Origin: Mycobacterium aquaticum
GTDB taxonomy: Bacteria > Actinomycetota > Actinomycetes > Mycobacteriales > Mycobacteriaceae
Reading direction: 5' to 3'
DNA length: 64,000 bases
Assembly: GCF_002086485.1 (NCBI RefSeq)
Contig: NZ_MVHF01000023.1
Coordinates: 1-64,000, forward strand
Positions within the stretch are counted from its first letter, which is position 1. Each line of letters starts with the position of its first letter. Below, in pieces: positions 24,977-33,441 of the stretch. The position numbers and the translations under genes were made by a program. The notes under the pieces were generated by a model that worked only from the letters and a program-made list of their open reading frames with translations, was not told the origin of the DNA and made no database searches.

Positions 24977-25186
24977 ATGAGCATCCTGCGCACCCTGACC
25001 GCGCTGGCGGCCACCCGCCCCAGCCTCACCGCCGACAACGAGGAAAAGGCCGTCTGGTTGGAACGAAAGGCCGCCCTGCTCAGCGCCATCGCCGCACACG
25101 GCGGCCTCGATGTGGCTCGGGCGCAACACCTAATCGACGCCAGCCTGAGCCGCGCTGACAACCTGCGCCGCGAACAGAAGCGATGA
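24977..25186 (+). CDS. Small protein translationally coupled to the MFS carrier
   Basis: The 69-aa ORF starts at ATG 24977 after GAAAGGA and ends in an ATGA overlap with the MFS gene at 25183, which strongly supports translation. It is soluble and helical, with the charged stretch DNEEKAVWLERKAALLSAIA and C-terminal RADNLRREQKR. It has no membrane span or cysteine and I do not recognise the family. It could be a small modulator of the neighbouring carrier or enzymes. Confidence 0.65.
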   Translation: MSILRTLTALAATRPSLTADNEEKAVWLERKAALLSAIAAHGGLDVARAQHLIDASLSRADNLRREQKR

Positions 25187-26472
25187 GAGGACGCCCCTCC
25201 GAGGAGTTCTGTGCCGCAGTCACACCCGCTGCGGGACTCCCCGACACCTCCGTACTCGACGGACGCACCGGGTGGCAAGTGGTGTGGGCGGTGCATGCGC
25301 TGACCGCTGTTACCTACGGCTCTGCATATTCCTTTTCCGCGGCGTTTCCCGGATTAGCCGAAGAGTTTCATGCCTCCCGCTCGGCGGTGGCACTGGTGTT
25401 CTCGTTGGCTGCTGGCGGGTTTCACCTGTTCGGAGCCCTGGCCGGCAGACTCGCCGACCGATTCTCCACACGCCTGATGTGTCTGAGCGGGGTTCTGGTG
25501 ATGGCCACCGGATGTATGGCCGCCTCCCGCGCGCCAAGCCTGGCCACGCTCTACCTCTCCTACGGCATCGGCGTCGGTGTGGGCATCGGCCTTCTTTACG
25601 TTCCGTCGATGGCTGCGGTGCAGAGCTGGTTTGTCACCAAGCGTTCCACCGCCGCGGGCATCGCCACAGCCGGGCTGGGCATCGGCACAGTCGCAGCACC
25701 GCTGACTGTCGGCGCCTTCCTACCGACGGTCGGCTGGCGGACCTGCTTCCTCATCCTGGGGGCTGCCGTAGCGCTTGTGGGTTTACCTGCGGCACTGATG
25801 GTTCAACGACATCCCGCCAGTCACCTTGCCACGGTGACAGCACCACCGCGACCGCTTCTGCGGGTGCTGCGCACCCCATCGTTTGTCCGGTTCTATCTAT
25901 CGGTGCTGTTGGCCTCGATCTGCACGTTCATCCCCTACGTCCACCTCGTGCCCGCCGCCCGCGACCAAGGTTATTCCCTGCAACTCGGCACGCTGCTGAT
26001 AGCGCTTATCGGCGTGGGCAATATCGCAGGGCGCTTTGTCCTCGGAGGCATCGCCGATCGCATCGGCCGGCTGCGCGTGTTGGCGTGGCTCACCGTCGTC
26101 CTGGGATGCTCGTTTTTAGGCTGGGCAGCCAGCAGCACTCTGCCGGTCTTGATCGGCTTTGCTCTCGTGTTCGGCCTAAGCTACGGCGGCTGCGTCAGCC
26201 TGTACCCCGCGGTGTCCGCAGATCTGTTCGGCGACAAGGGAATCGGTGCCACCCTCGGAGCTCTCTACACCGGGGTCGGACTAGCAGCACTCAGTGGACC
26301 AACCCTGGCCGGCTATCTGCGCGACAGCACCCACGGCTACACCGCGACCGCGTTGACCGGCGCGGCAGCGGCGATGGTCGCCGCTGCGCTGACGTTCAGC
26401 CTGCATCGCCGCACCCCGCCGATCGCACCCCGATCTAGCCCTCCGCAAGGACCTGCGCATGAGCACCCCTGA
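25183..26472 (+). CDS. MFS transporter, monocarboxylate/oxalate-formate type
   Basis: This 429-aa carrier has twelve predicted TM segments. Motifs such as LAGRLADRFSTRLMCLSG (loop 2-3), YGIGVGVGIGLLYVPSMAAV (TM4) and TAGLGIGTVAAPLTVGAFLP (TM5) resemble the monocarboxylate/OFA branch of the major facilitator superfamily. It probably moves an organic acid, either uptake of an imidazolyl carboxylate or export of an overflow product. It overlaps the 69-aa gene upstream by 4 bp and the GNAT-AAA gene downstream by 14 bp, so it is embedded in the hutH operon. Confidence 0.87.
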   Translation: MRGRPSEEFCAAVTPAAGLPDTSVLDGRTGWQVVWAVHALTAVTYGSAYSFSAAFPGLAEEFHASRSAVALVFSLAAGGFHLFGALAGRLADRFSTRLMCLSGVLVMATGCMAASRAPSLATLYLSYGIGVGVGIGLLYVPSMAAVQSWFVTKRSTAAGIATAGLGIGTVAAPLTVGAFLPTVGWRTCFLILGAAVALVGLPAALMVQRHPASHLATVTAPPRPLLRVLRTPSFVRFYLSVLLASICTFIPYVHLVPAARDQGYSLQLGTLLIALIGVGNIAGRFVLGGIADRIGRLRVLAWLTVVLGCSFLGWAASSTLPVLIGFALVFGLSYGGCVSLYPAVSADLFGDKGIGATLGALYTGVGLAALSGPTLAGYLRDSTHGYTATALTGAAAAMVAAALTFSLHRRTPPIAPRSSPPQGPAHEHP

Positions 26473-27883
26473 CCCTCAGCTGCGGCTGCGCCAGGAACGG
26501 CTAGCGCCGATTGTCTTGGAGCACAGCCCACCTGAGCCTCGCATGAGCGCATACAGCGCATCCTCACCCCCGATTCGGCAAGCCGCCTCCGCCACCGGAC
26601 CATCACGATCGGATCACACAATGACTTGGCACATCAGGGATTTCGCCGCAGAAGACCTCGACGCGGCGATCCGGCTGGAGACTGTGTCGGCCACGACCGC
26701 CGAACCTCCCCTATTCGGGGCGGCCGACGTCGTCAGCAGCCTGCAGGCCCGCCATCCCGCCGTCGTTGCCGTGGCACAGGGCACCGTCATCGGTGTCGCG
26801 GTCAGCCGCGTCGACCACGATCGCGCCTGGGTCCTTCGGCTATCCCTGGACCCGCAGTGGCGCCGACGCGGCCTCGGCAGCGCCCTGCTGGGCGAGCTAG
26901 AGCACCGGCTCCTGCTGCGCGGCGTGCGCCGGGTGGCCGCACTACTGCCCGACGGCGAAACCGGCACACTGGCCTTCACCAACTCCGGATTCAGCCCCCG
27001 CGGCGGCATCGTTCTGTTCGACAAGCAGGAGACGATGTCACCACTGTCAGCCGGGCTTCTCGCACAGCTCGGTGGAGCCGTCCCCCAAGCAGGTCTCTGG
27101 CAGCAAATCGCTGGAATGAACCACGAGAAGCTGCTCATCGAACGCCGCATCATCCTGCCGCTGTCACGTCCCGAGGATGCCGCCGAGCATGGCGTCACCG
27201 CACCCCGAGCCATCATGCTGTTCGGGCCACCAGGCACCGGGAAAACCACCTTCGCCCGGGCCATCGCCAGCCGCCTGGGCTGGCCGTTCGTGGAGATCTT
27301 CCCGTCGCGGCTGTCTTCGGGCGACGGTGGCCTGGCCGCCGGCATCAACAACACCTTCGAACAGCTCCACGATCTGGACAACGTGGTCGCCTTCATCGAC
27401 GAGGTCGAAGAAGTCGCCGCGCACCGCGGGCCTGGCTCCAGCGCCGCCACCGCCGTCGTCAACGAACTGCTGAAAAGCCTTGTCCGATTCCGCAATCGGT
27501 CCGCACGACTGCTCATCTGCGCGACGAACTCTGTGCGAGATCTCGACACAGCATTTCTGCGACACGGGCGTTTCGACTACGTCTTGCCCATCGGCCCACC
27601 GGATGACGATGCGCGGACCGCTCTATGGCAACGCTACGTCGACGGCACCGAGATCGACATCCCCGCCTTGGTCGCAGCAACCCACGGATACACCCCCGCC
27701 GACATCACCCACGCGGCACAAGGTGTCGCCCAAGCTACCTTCGAACGCAGCGTGGACACCGGAACACGGTGCACCGCAACCACTGACGACTACCTGCACA
27801 CCGTGAGCAACACCCGCCCGACACTCACAGCCCAGCAGGTCTCCGACTTCAACGACGACATCCACGGATACGGCCGCTCCTAG
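26459..27883 (+). CDS. GNAT acetyltransferase fused to an AAA+ ATPase
   Basis: The 474-aa protein has two domains. Residues about 55-195 form a GNAT fold (MTWHIRDFAAEDLDAAIRLE; acetyl-CoA loop RLSLDPQWRRRGLGSALLGE). Residues about 215-450 form an AAA+ module with Walker A GPPGTGKTTF (about 256-265), Walker B NVVAFIDEVEEV (about 307-318), sensor ATNSVRDLDTAFLRHGRFDY with an Arg finger, and a small C-terminal lid. The first 54 residues are low complexity; ATG 26621 at the GNAT border is an alternative start. Such a fusion might couple protein acetylation with remodelling of a client enzyme. It closes the hutH operon; the target is unknown. Confidence 0.82.
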   Translation: MSTPDPQLRLRQERLAPIVLEHSPPEPRMSAYSASSPPIRQAASATGPSRSDHTMTWHIRDFAAEDLDAAIRLETVSATTAEPPLFGAADVVSSLQARHPAVVAVAQGTVIGVAVSRVDHDRAWVLRLSLDPQWRRRGLGSALLGELEHRLLLRGVRRVAALLPDGETGTLAFTNSGFSPRGGIVLFDKQETMSPLSAGLLAQLGGAVPQAGLWQQIAGMNHEKLLIERRIILPLSRPEDAAEHGVTAPRAIMLFGPPGTGKTTFARAIASRLGWPFVEIFPSRLSSGDGGLAAGINNTFEQLHDLDNVVAFIDEVEEVAAHRGPGSSAATAVVNELLKSLVRFRNRSARLLICATNSVRDLDTAFLRHGRFDYVLPIGPPDDDARTALWQRYVDGTEIDIPALVAATHGYTPADITHAAQGVAQATFERSVDTGTRCTATTDDYLHTVSNTRPTLTAQQVSDFNDDIHGYGRS

Positions 27884-28503
27884 CCGGTTCGAACGTTCCG
27901 CCGCACCCGATCATCCGCTTCGATAAGCAACTTGCTCTCGACTGCGTATCGCACCAACTGCTTGGTGGTACCGATGCGGCCCATCAGCCGGCGCCAAATC
28001 AATGCCGCCGCAGAACGCGGCGGCGAACAGCCGAATGCCCACGTCGAACTGCGCCACGTCCGGCAGATCGGGCACCAAACGTTCCCACCCTCGTCTCGAC
28101 CGACACGGCGCTACGCCTAAGCAGGAATACGATCGCAAACCAACAGCCGAGCTGAGACGAGGTCTGGCCATCCCGCTGTACTCCAATGGTTTTCATTCGA
28201 TGTGGCAGTGCAGCACTGAAGGATCGAGGACGATGCGCGGCGTGCCGCGTCAACGCTGCGCATCTCACTGACACTGAGAAACCCACCGATTTTGACCGCG
28301 GGACGAAAGCTGACGGCACGTGCCGACGTAGACGCTGGCGCAACCAGGTCGACAGAGGCAGTTGGTCCCCGCACGCCTACACCATTTGCACCATATTCGC
28401 TGATCAAGACGCATACTTCACCCGATGCCCGAGTGGTCATGGGGGCCATAACTTTTCGTGGTGAGCCGGTCGACGGCCCGGCAAGGCACCCGAAAGGCAC
28501 CTA
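27884..28503. other. 620-bp gap without a recognisable gene
   Basis: Frames on both strands are short and Arg/Cys-rich. On the minus strand one frame ending near 27890 reads RIGTTKQLVRYAVESKLLIE, which looks protein-like but has no intact start and could be a remnant. No operator of the cluster consensus type was found here, so the gap marks the right border of the imidazole regulon. Confidence 0.4.
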
Positions 28504-29937
28504 GTGACCACTGCACTGTTGACCAGGCCCGACGACCGCCGTATCGATCTTCCCCCGGCCCCTGCGCAGCGCGTCGGCCTCCCCAACACCGCCACCGCCA
28601 CCGCCACCGCCATGGGTGAGGATTGCGCGCCACGCTTACCGTTGCTGCGGCGACTGCTCAAGCACCCGCGCATGATGCACTACAACCGGCTCATCGTCTT
28701 CGTGGTGATCGTCAACCTGGGATGGGCGGTGTACGGGGCCACCGCGGGGAACTGGTGGACATCGCAGCACACCGGTCTGTCGGAGATCGCCTTCATGGCG
28801 CAAACGAATCTGGCGGCCGCGGTGCTGTTTCGTCAGCAGTACATCCTCAATGCGGCGGCGTGGCTGGCCACACGGGCGCCGAAGTCGTGGCCGCTGCAGG
28901 TGCGGTGGACGCTGGGCAAGTATTTCCACCTCGGCGGTCTGCACGTGGGCACTGCGGTAGCCGGGACGTTGTGGTACCTGGCGCTGGCGACCTCGATGAT
29001 CCGCGACGCCATCGCCGGCGTGGGCGATGCGTCAGGCGCCAACACGATCTTCGTGGCCACCCTGGCCACCACGTTCTCGGTGATGGTGGTGATGGCGCTT
29101 CCACGACTGCGCGCCGCCCAGCACGACCGCTTCGAGATCACTCACCGGTTCTGCGGCTGGACGGCGCTGATCCTGATGTGGATCAACACCCTGTTCGTCA
29201 TCAATGGTGACCGCGGCGGCCGGTCGTTCGGCGCGGCCATGCTGACCGCTCCGGCGTTCTGGTTGGTCGTGGCCAGCGCGGGGCTGGCCATCTGGCCGTG
29301 GCTGCTGCTGCGCCGCGTTCCGGTCGGCTGCGCGCGCCCGTCGTCACACGCGATGATCGTGCGCCTGAATCACCGCGGGATTCCCCGGGTCGGCACCACC
29401 CGTGCGATCAGCCGCCATCCCCTGGTGGGCTGGCATCACTTCGCCAACGTGCCTGCCGCCCCGGGCACGACCGGCTACCGGATGCTGGTGTCCCGCGCCG
29501 GCGACTGGACTTCGGAGTTCGTCGACAATCCGCCCACGCATGTGTGGGTGCGCGGCATCCCGGCCGTGGGCGTGGCCAATGTGCGCAGGTTGTTCAGCAA
29601 GGTGGTCATCGTGGCCACCGGCAGCGGCATCGGCCCTCTGCTGGGCCACCTGTTGGACACCTCGGTTCCCGCGCAGCTGGTCTGGGTGACCAAGAATCCG
29701 CGCCTGACCTACGGCGAAGGGTTCGTCGAGGAGATCGAAGCCGCCCAGCCCGATGCGATCATTTGGGACACCGATGCCCTCGGTAAGCCCGATGTGCTGC
29801 AACTGGCCTATCGGGCCTATGTCGAATCCGGTGCCGAGGCCGTCATCTGCGTCGCCAACCGCACCGTCACCGAACAGGTGGTGCACGGCTTCGAGCAATG
29901 TGGCATACCGGCCTTCGGCCCGATCTGGGACTCCTAA
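28504..29937 (+). CDS. Ferric reductase-like integral membrane oxidoreductase
   Basis: The 477-aa protein starts at GTG 28504 with an 80-residue polar N-terminus containing a (TA)n repeat. About six to seven TM segments follow (LIVFVVIVNLGWAVYGATAG first), with histidines placed like heme ligands in ferric reductases (KYFHLGGLHVGTAV, RFEITHRFCGWTALILMW). Residues about 280-477 resemble an FNR-type flavin/NAD(P) domain, including VVIVATGSGIGPLLGHLLD (about 362-380) and a C-terminal VICVANRTVTEQV. It likely moves electrons from NAD(P)H across the membrane. I know of no precise function. It stands alone between two operons. Confidence 0.6.
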   Translation: MTTALLTRPDDRRIDLPPAPAQRVGLPNTATATATAMGEDCAPRLPLLRRLLKHPRMMHYNRLIVFVVIVNLGWAVYGATAGNWWTSQHTGLSEIAFMAQTNLAAAVLFRQQYILNAAAWLATRAPKSWPLQVRWTLGKYFHLGGLHVGTAVAGTLWYLALATSMIRDAIAGVGDASGANTIFVATLATTFSVMVVMALPRLRAAQHDRFEITHRFCGWTALILMWINTLFVINGDRGGRSFGAAMLTAPAFWLVVASAGLAIWPWLLLRRVPVGCARPSSHAMIVRLNHRGIPRVGTTRAISRHPLVGWHHFANVPAAPGTTGYRMLVSRAGDWTSEFVDNPPTHVWVRGIPAVGVANVRRLFSKVVIVATGSGIGPLLGHLLDTSVPAQLVWVTKNPRLTYGEGFVEEIEAAQPDAIIWDTDALGKPDVLQLAYRAYVESGAEAVICVANRTVTEQVVHGFEQCGIPAFGPIWDS

Positions 29938-30015
29938 TCGACATGCCCCCTTTCCGCGTTCGTCAGTCTGGTAGCGACGATCCGCCAAACCAGCGCACCG
30001 AACCGATATTTCCAA

Positions 30016-30050
30016 TTGACAGCTAATACTGCGCAGTTTACCCTGCCTAT
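30016..30050 (+). promoter_or_regulatory. Promoter-like element with palindrome before the MarR operon
   Basis: TTGACA at 30016-30021 resembles a -35 hexamer. The palindrome ACTGCGCAGT at 30028-30037 lies directly downstream, where a MarR dimer could block the polymerase, and the MarR ATG is at 30051. No good -10 hexamer is evident, so the promoter call is tentative. Confidence 0.4.
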
Positions 30051-30524
30051 ATGCCGCAGCGTTCTCAGTCGCCGTCACGTACCGCCGTCCGGTCCGCCTA
30101 CAACCTCCGACTACTGGTCAGCCGTCTCCGCCGCCGTCTCAAGGAGGTCTACGACAACCAGGACCTGACTCCATCCCAGATATCGGTGATCAGCCGCCTC
30201 TCACACGGCGGGCCGGCATCAACCAGCGACCTGGCCGTTGCCGAGGGTGTGCGTCGGCAATCGATGGCCGCGGTTGTGAACGCCCTCGAGGAGCGCGGGG
30301 TGGTGCACCGCCAATCCGATCCGCAGGACGCAAGGCGACAGCTAATTGTCTTGTCACCCAGCGCTGTCGAGACACTCGAGGGCACTCGCCAGCTGCGCGA
30401 TCAATGGCTTGCCGATGTTCTGCAGCGGTCCTACAGCGACGAAGAACTCGCGGTCATCGACCATGCCCTGGTCCTGCTCGATCGAATGTTCACCACACCA
30501 ACCGAATCGGAGAGGGAACGTTGA
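30051..30524 (+). CDS. MarR family transcriptional regulator
   Basis: This 157-aa protein has a MarR winged helix: LTPSQISVISRLSHGGPAST (about 41-60), EGVRRQSMAAVVNALEERGV (about 67-86) and the wing HRQSDPQDARRQLIVLSP (about 88-105), flanked by dimerisation helices. Its stop overlaps the ATG of the lyase gene (TGATG), so regulator and catabolic enzymes are co-transcribed. The palindrome ACTGCGCAGT just upstream is a candidate binding site. The ligand may be an aromatic or dicarboxylic acid. Confidence 0.9.
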   Translation: MPQRSQSPSRTAVRSAYNLRLLVSRLRRRLKEVYDNQDLTPSQISVISRLSHGGPASTSDLAVAEGVRRQSMAAVVNALEERGVVHRQSDPQDARRQLIVLSPSAVETLEGTRQLRDQWLADVLQRSYSDEELAVIDHALVLLDRMFTTPTESERER

Positions 30525-31390
30525 TGGGTTCTACCACTGCGCTGAACGAGATGATCCATGCCCCCGAAATCGTCGTGATGCCAGGAGTTTTCGACCCTTT
30601 CAGTGCCAAGCTGGCCGAACGGGCGGGTTTCGCCGCCGTGCAATGCAGCGGGGCAGCCATCTCGGGGGTGCATTTCGGCCGGCCGGACTACTCGCTGATC
30701 TCGTTGGACGACATGCTCGCCTGCACGGCGCGCATCGTGCGTGCTGTGCGTATCCCGGTGATGGCCGACGGAGACAACGGATTCGGCAATGCCGTCAACA
30801 CCCATTACGCGGTGCAGGCCTTCGAAGAGGCCGGCGCCGCCGGAGTGAATCTAGAGGATCAGATCACTCCGAAACGTTGCGGACACCTCGACGGTAAGCA
30901 CATCCTCGATCTGCACGAAGCCACCATCAAGATCCGGGCTGCGGCCGAGGCCCGCCGTGACCCCGATTTTGTCATCAACGCGCGCACGGACGCGCTCGCC
31001 GTGGAAGGCATCGAAGGCGTAATCCAGCGGGGCAACGCGTATCTCGACGCAGGGGCCACCATGATCTTCGTCGAAGGGGTAACCTCGCGCGAGGAAATCC
31101 GTCAGGCCGCCGCCAACATCGACGGGCCGGTGGCGGTGAATGTCATCGAGGGCGGAAAGTCGCCCCACCACCTGACGTTCCGTGAGTTGCAGGATCTGGG
31201 AGTGGCGCGGGTGAGCCTGCCCGGGGCACTGCTGATGGCGGCTTTGGGCGGCATGCGGCATGCACTTGAGCGCATCCAGGCCGAGGACAGCACCGCCAAT
31301 CTGGATGACCTGTTTGTGCCTTTCCGTGAAGCACACGACCTCATCGGCATGCGCGATATCGAAGAGCTCGAAAAGCGGTATCTCGCATGA
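30524..31390 (+). CDS. Isocitrate lyase/PEP mutase superfamily lyase
   Basis: The 288-aa enzyme belongs to the ICL/PEPM family that cleaves or forms C-C or P-C bonds of 2-hydroxy or 2-oxo acids. Visible motifs are VMPGVFDPFSAKLAERAGFA (about 19-38), VMADGDNGFGNAVN (Mg2+-binding, about 80-93), GVNLEDQITPKRCGH (about 108-122, carrying K-R-C-G-H) and ARTDALAVEG. The KRCGH loop is the catalytic Cys motif of methylisocitrate, 2,3-dimethylmalate and isocitrate lyases, so true lyase activity is likely. Beside LeuCD-like subunits, an alkylmalate lyase giving pyruvate or a similar product is a good guess. It is coupled on both sides by 1- and 4-bp overlaps. Confidence 0.87.
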   Translation: MGSTTALNEMIHAPEIVVMPGVFDPFSAKLAERAGFAAVQCSGAAISGVHFGRPDYSLISLDDMLACTARIVRAVRIPVMADGDNGFGNAVNTHYAVQAFEEAGAAGVNLEDQITPKRCGHLDGKHILDLHEATIKIRAAAEARRDPDFVINARTDALAVEGIEGVIQRGNAYLDAGATMIFVEGVTSREEIRQAAANIDGPVAVNVIEGGKSPHHLTFRELQDLGVARVSLPGALLMAALGGMRHALERIQAEDSTANLDDLFVPFREAHDLIGMRDIEELEKRYLA

Positions 31391-32787
31391 TTACCCAGCC
31401 TCGCACCATCATCGACAAGATCTGGGACCAGCACGTCGTTGAGGAACTCGAAGACGGCGTCTCGCTGCTGTACATCGACCGCATTCTGCTGCACGATCGC
31501 AGCGGCGGCCTGGCACTGCGATCGCTTCGAGATGAAAGGCGCGAGATATTCGACCGACGCCTTGTTTTCGGAACCATGGATCACGTGATCGATACCGTTC
31601 CAGGGCGAAACTCCTCCACTCCGGTACCCGGTGGTGCCATGTTCATCGAGGCATTCCGAGCCGAAGCGCACCGGCAGGACATCACATTGTTCGATATCGG
31701 CGATGTACGCCAGGGTATCTCGCATGTCGTCTTTCCCGAGCAAGGGATCGCGCTGCCGGGCACCACCATGGTCTGCGCCGACTCGCACACCCCCACCCTC
31801 GGCGCCGTCGGAGCGCTGGCCTGGGGAGTCGGCGTCACCGAATGTGAACACGCCCTGGCCACACAGACCCTGGCGATGCGCCACCCAGCGACCCTGCAAG
31901 CCCAATTCCACGGAGCTGCAGGCAGGCATGTATATGCCAAAGACCTTGTCCTGGCGTTGATCGCCGCCATCGGAGCTGGCGGGGCCACCGGGTACGCCAT
32001 TGAGTTCGCCGGTGAGGCCGTCGAACGACTCGACGTCGAAGCACGACTGACTTTGTGCAACATGGCAACAGAGGCCGGGGCACGTACCGGTCTCATCGCA
32101 CCCGATGCCACGCTGCTGTCGTACCTGGAGGGCCGCCCCTTCTGCCCCACCGGCGATAGCTGGGAGCTGGCCACGCGGACCTGGCTGGACCTGCGCACCG
32201 ATCCGGGCGCCGTCTTCGATCGCACCGTACAACTCGACGCCGGATCGTTGGCGCCGCAGGTGACCTGGGGCACCAGCCCGCAGCATGCTTGCGCAGTCGA
32301 CTCTCCCGTACCGGATCCGGAAGATACCAGCGACCCGGCCGCGGCCCAGCGGGCGCTGGACTACATGGGGCTGCATCCCGGCGTGTCACTGACCGGCTTG
32401 GCTGTTGACGCTGCTTTCATCGGCTCGTGCACCAATGCACGACTCAGCGACCTTCGCATCGCCGCCGGAGTGCTGCGCGGCCACACTGTCGCCGACGGCG
32501 TGACCGCGATCTGCACCCCGGGATCGACCGCTGTGCGCCGGGCAGCCGAGGCCGAAGGCCTCCATCGGGTGTTCATCGATGCCGGGTTTCAGTGGCGCGA
32601 ATCCGGCTGCGGATTATGCTTTTTCGCCGGCGGAGACCGCTTTGCCCCCGGCAGCCGCGTCATCAGCTCCACCAACCGCAACTTCGAGAACCGGCAAGGC
32701 CCCGGCGTGCGAACGCACCTAGCCAGCCCGGCCACCGTGGCCGCCTCCGCCATCGCCGGACGCATCACCGACCCAAGGCAGGCATGA
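31387..32787 (+). CDS. Aconitase-superfamily dehydratase, LeuC-like large subunit
   Basis: At 466 aa it matches 3-isopropylmalate dehydratase large subunits: KIWDQHVVEEL near the start, PGTTMVCADSHTPTLGAVGA (about 125-144), the 4Fe-4S cysteines in FIGSCTNARLSDL (about 345-357) and ESGCGLCFFAGGD (about 405-417). LeuC makes leucine precursors, but the setting with a MarR gene and a lyase suggests a paralog hydrating or dehydrating another substituted maleate or malate (as in DmdAB or maleate hydratases). It overlaps the lyase by ATGA and is followed 3 bp later by the small subunit. Confidence 0.86.
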   Translation: MITQPRTIIDKIWDQHVVEELEDGVSLLYIDRILLHDRSGGLALRSLRDERREIFDRRLVFGTMDHVIDTVPGRNSSTPVPGGAMFIEAFRAEAHRQDITLFDIGDVRQGISHVVFPEQGIALPGTTMVCADSHTPTLGAVGALAWGVGVTECEHALATQTLAMRHPATLQAQFHGAAGRHVYAKDLVLALIAAIGAGGATGYAIEFAGEAVERLDVEARLTLCNMATEAGARTGLIAPDATLLSYLEGRPFCPTGDSWELATRTWLDLRTDPGAVFDRTVQLDAGSLAPQVTWGTSPQHACAVDSPVPDPEDTSDPAAAQRALDYMGLHPGVSLTGLAVDAAFIGSCTNARLSDLRIAAGVLRGHTVADGVTAICTPGSTAVRRAAEAEGLHRVFIDAGFQWRESGCGLCFFAGGDRFAPGSRVISSTNRNFENRQGPGVRTHLASPATVAASAIAGRITDPRQA

Positions 32788-32790
32788 CCG

Positions 32791-33441
32791 ATGGAACCCT
32801 TCACCCGTATTACCGGTATCGCCGCACCGCTGCTGCGCGCCAACGTCGACACCGACGCCATCAGCCCGTCGCATTTCAAACCCGCCGAACTGTCCAAACA
32901 CGGATTCCGCGACGCACTGTTCCTGGATTGGCGGCACAGCTCCGACGGAACCGCCGCACCCGGCTTCGTCCTCAACCAAGACCCATACCGGCAAGCCACG
33001 ATTTTGGTGGCCGGCCCGAACTTCGGCTGCGGTAGCTCCCGGGAAACCGCTGTTTGGGCGTTACGAGATGCCGGCTTTCGCGCCGTCATCGCCCCCAGCT
33101 TCGCAATGATCTTCGAAACGAACTGTATCCGAAATGGCCTTCTACCCCTTGCGCTTCCACAAGACCTCCACCGACGACTGGTCGATGAAACCTTTGTGCC
33201 TCACGGCCAACCTCGCATCGAAATCGACCTGGTCAACTGCCAAGTCGGCGCCGTGGCAGGCCCATGCCACAGCTTCACCATCGATCCCCGCGCCCGCGAC
33301 CAACTGCTCAGCGGCCTCGATGCCATCGGGCAGACCCTGCAGTACCGCACTGACATCGAACGATTCCGCCACAAAGACCAGCAACACCGTCCCTGGATCT
33401 ACCCAACACCGTCTCCTGAAGCACCCATCACATGGCCCTGA
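32791..33441 (+). CDS. LeuD-like small subunit of the dehydratase
   Basis: The 216-aa swivel-domain subunit has the LeuD pattern ANVDTDAISPSHF (about 19-31), FGCGSSRETAVWALRDAGFR (about 74-93), APSFAMIFETNCIRNGLLPL and a C-terminal QTLQYRTDIERF. It pairs with the LeuC-like protein 3 bp upstream to form the heterodimeric Fe-S enzyme. The FGCGSSRE loop, which contacts substrate, is intact. Its end overlaps the next gene by 10 bp. Confidence 0.88.
   Translation: MEPFTRITGIAAPLLRANVDTDAISPSHFKPAELSKHGFRDALFLDWRHSSDGTAAPGFVLNQDPYRQATILVAGPNFGCGSSRETAVWALRDAGFRAVIAPSFAMIFETNCIRNGLLPLALPQDLHRRLVDETFVPHGQPRIEIDLVNCQVGAVAGPCHSFTIDPRARDQLLSGLDAIGQTLQYRTDIERFRHKDQQHRPWIYPTPSPEAPITWP

Noticed and set aside
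31102..32376. Long minus-strand ORF (424 codons)
   Set aside because: It lies antisense to the LeuC-like gene, whose motifs are clear. Its translation is Gly/Arg-rich without family features and is a GC-bias shadow.
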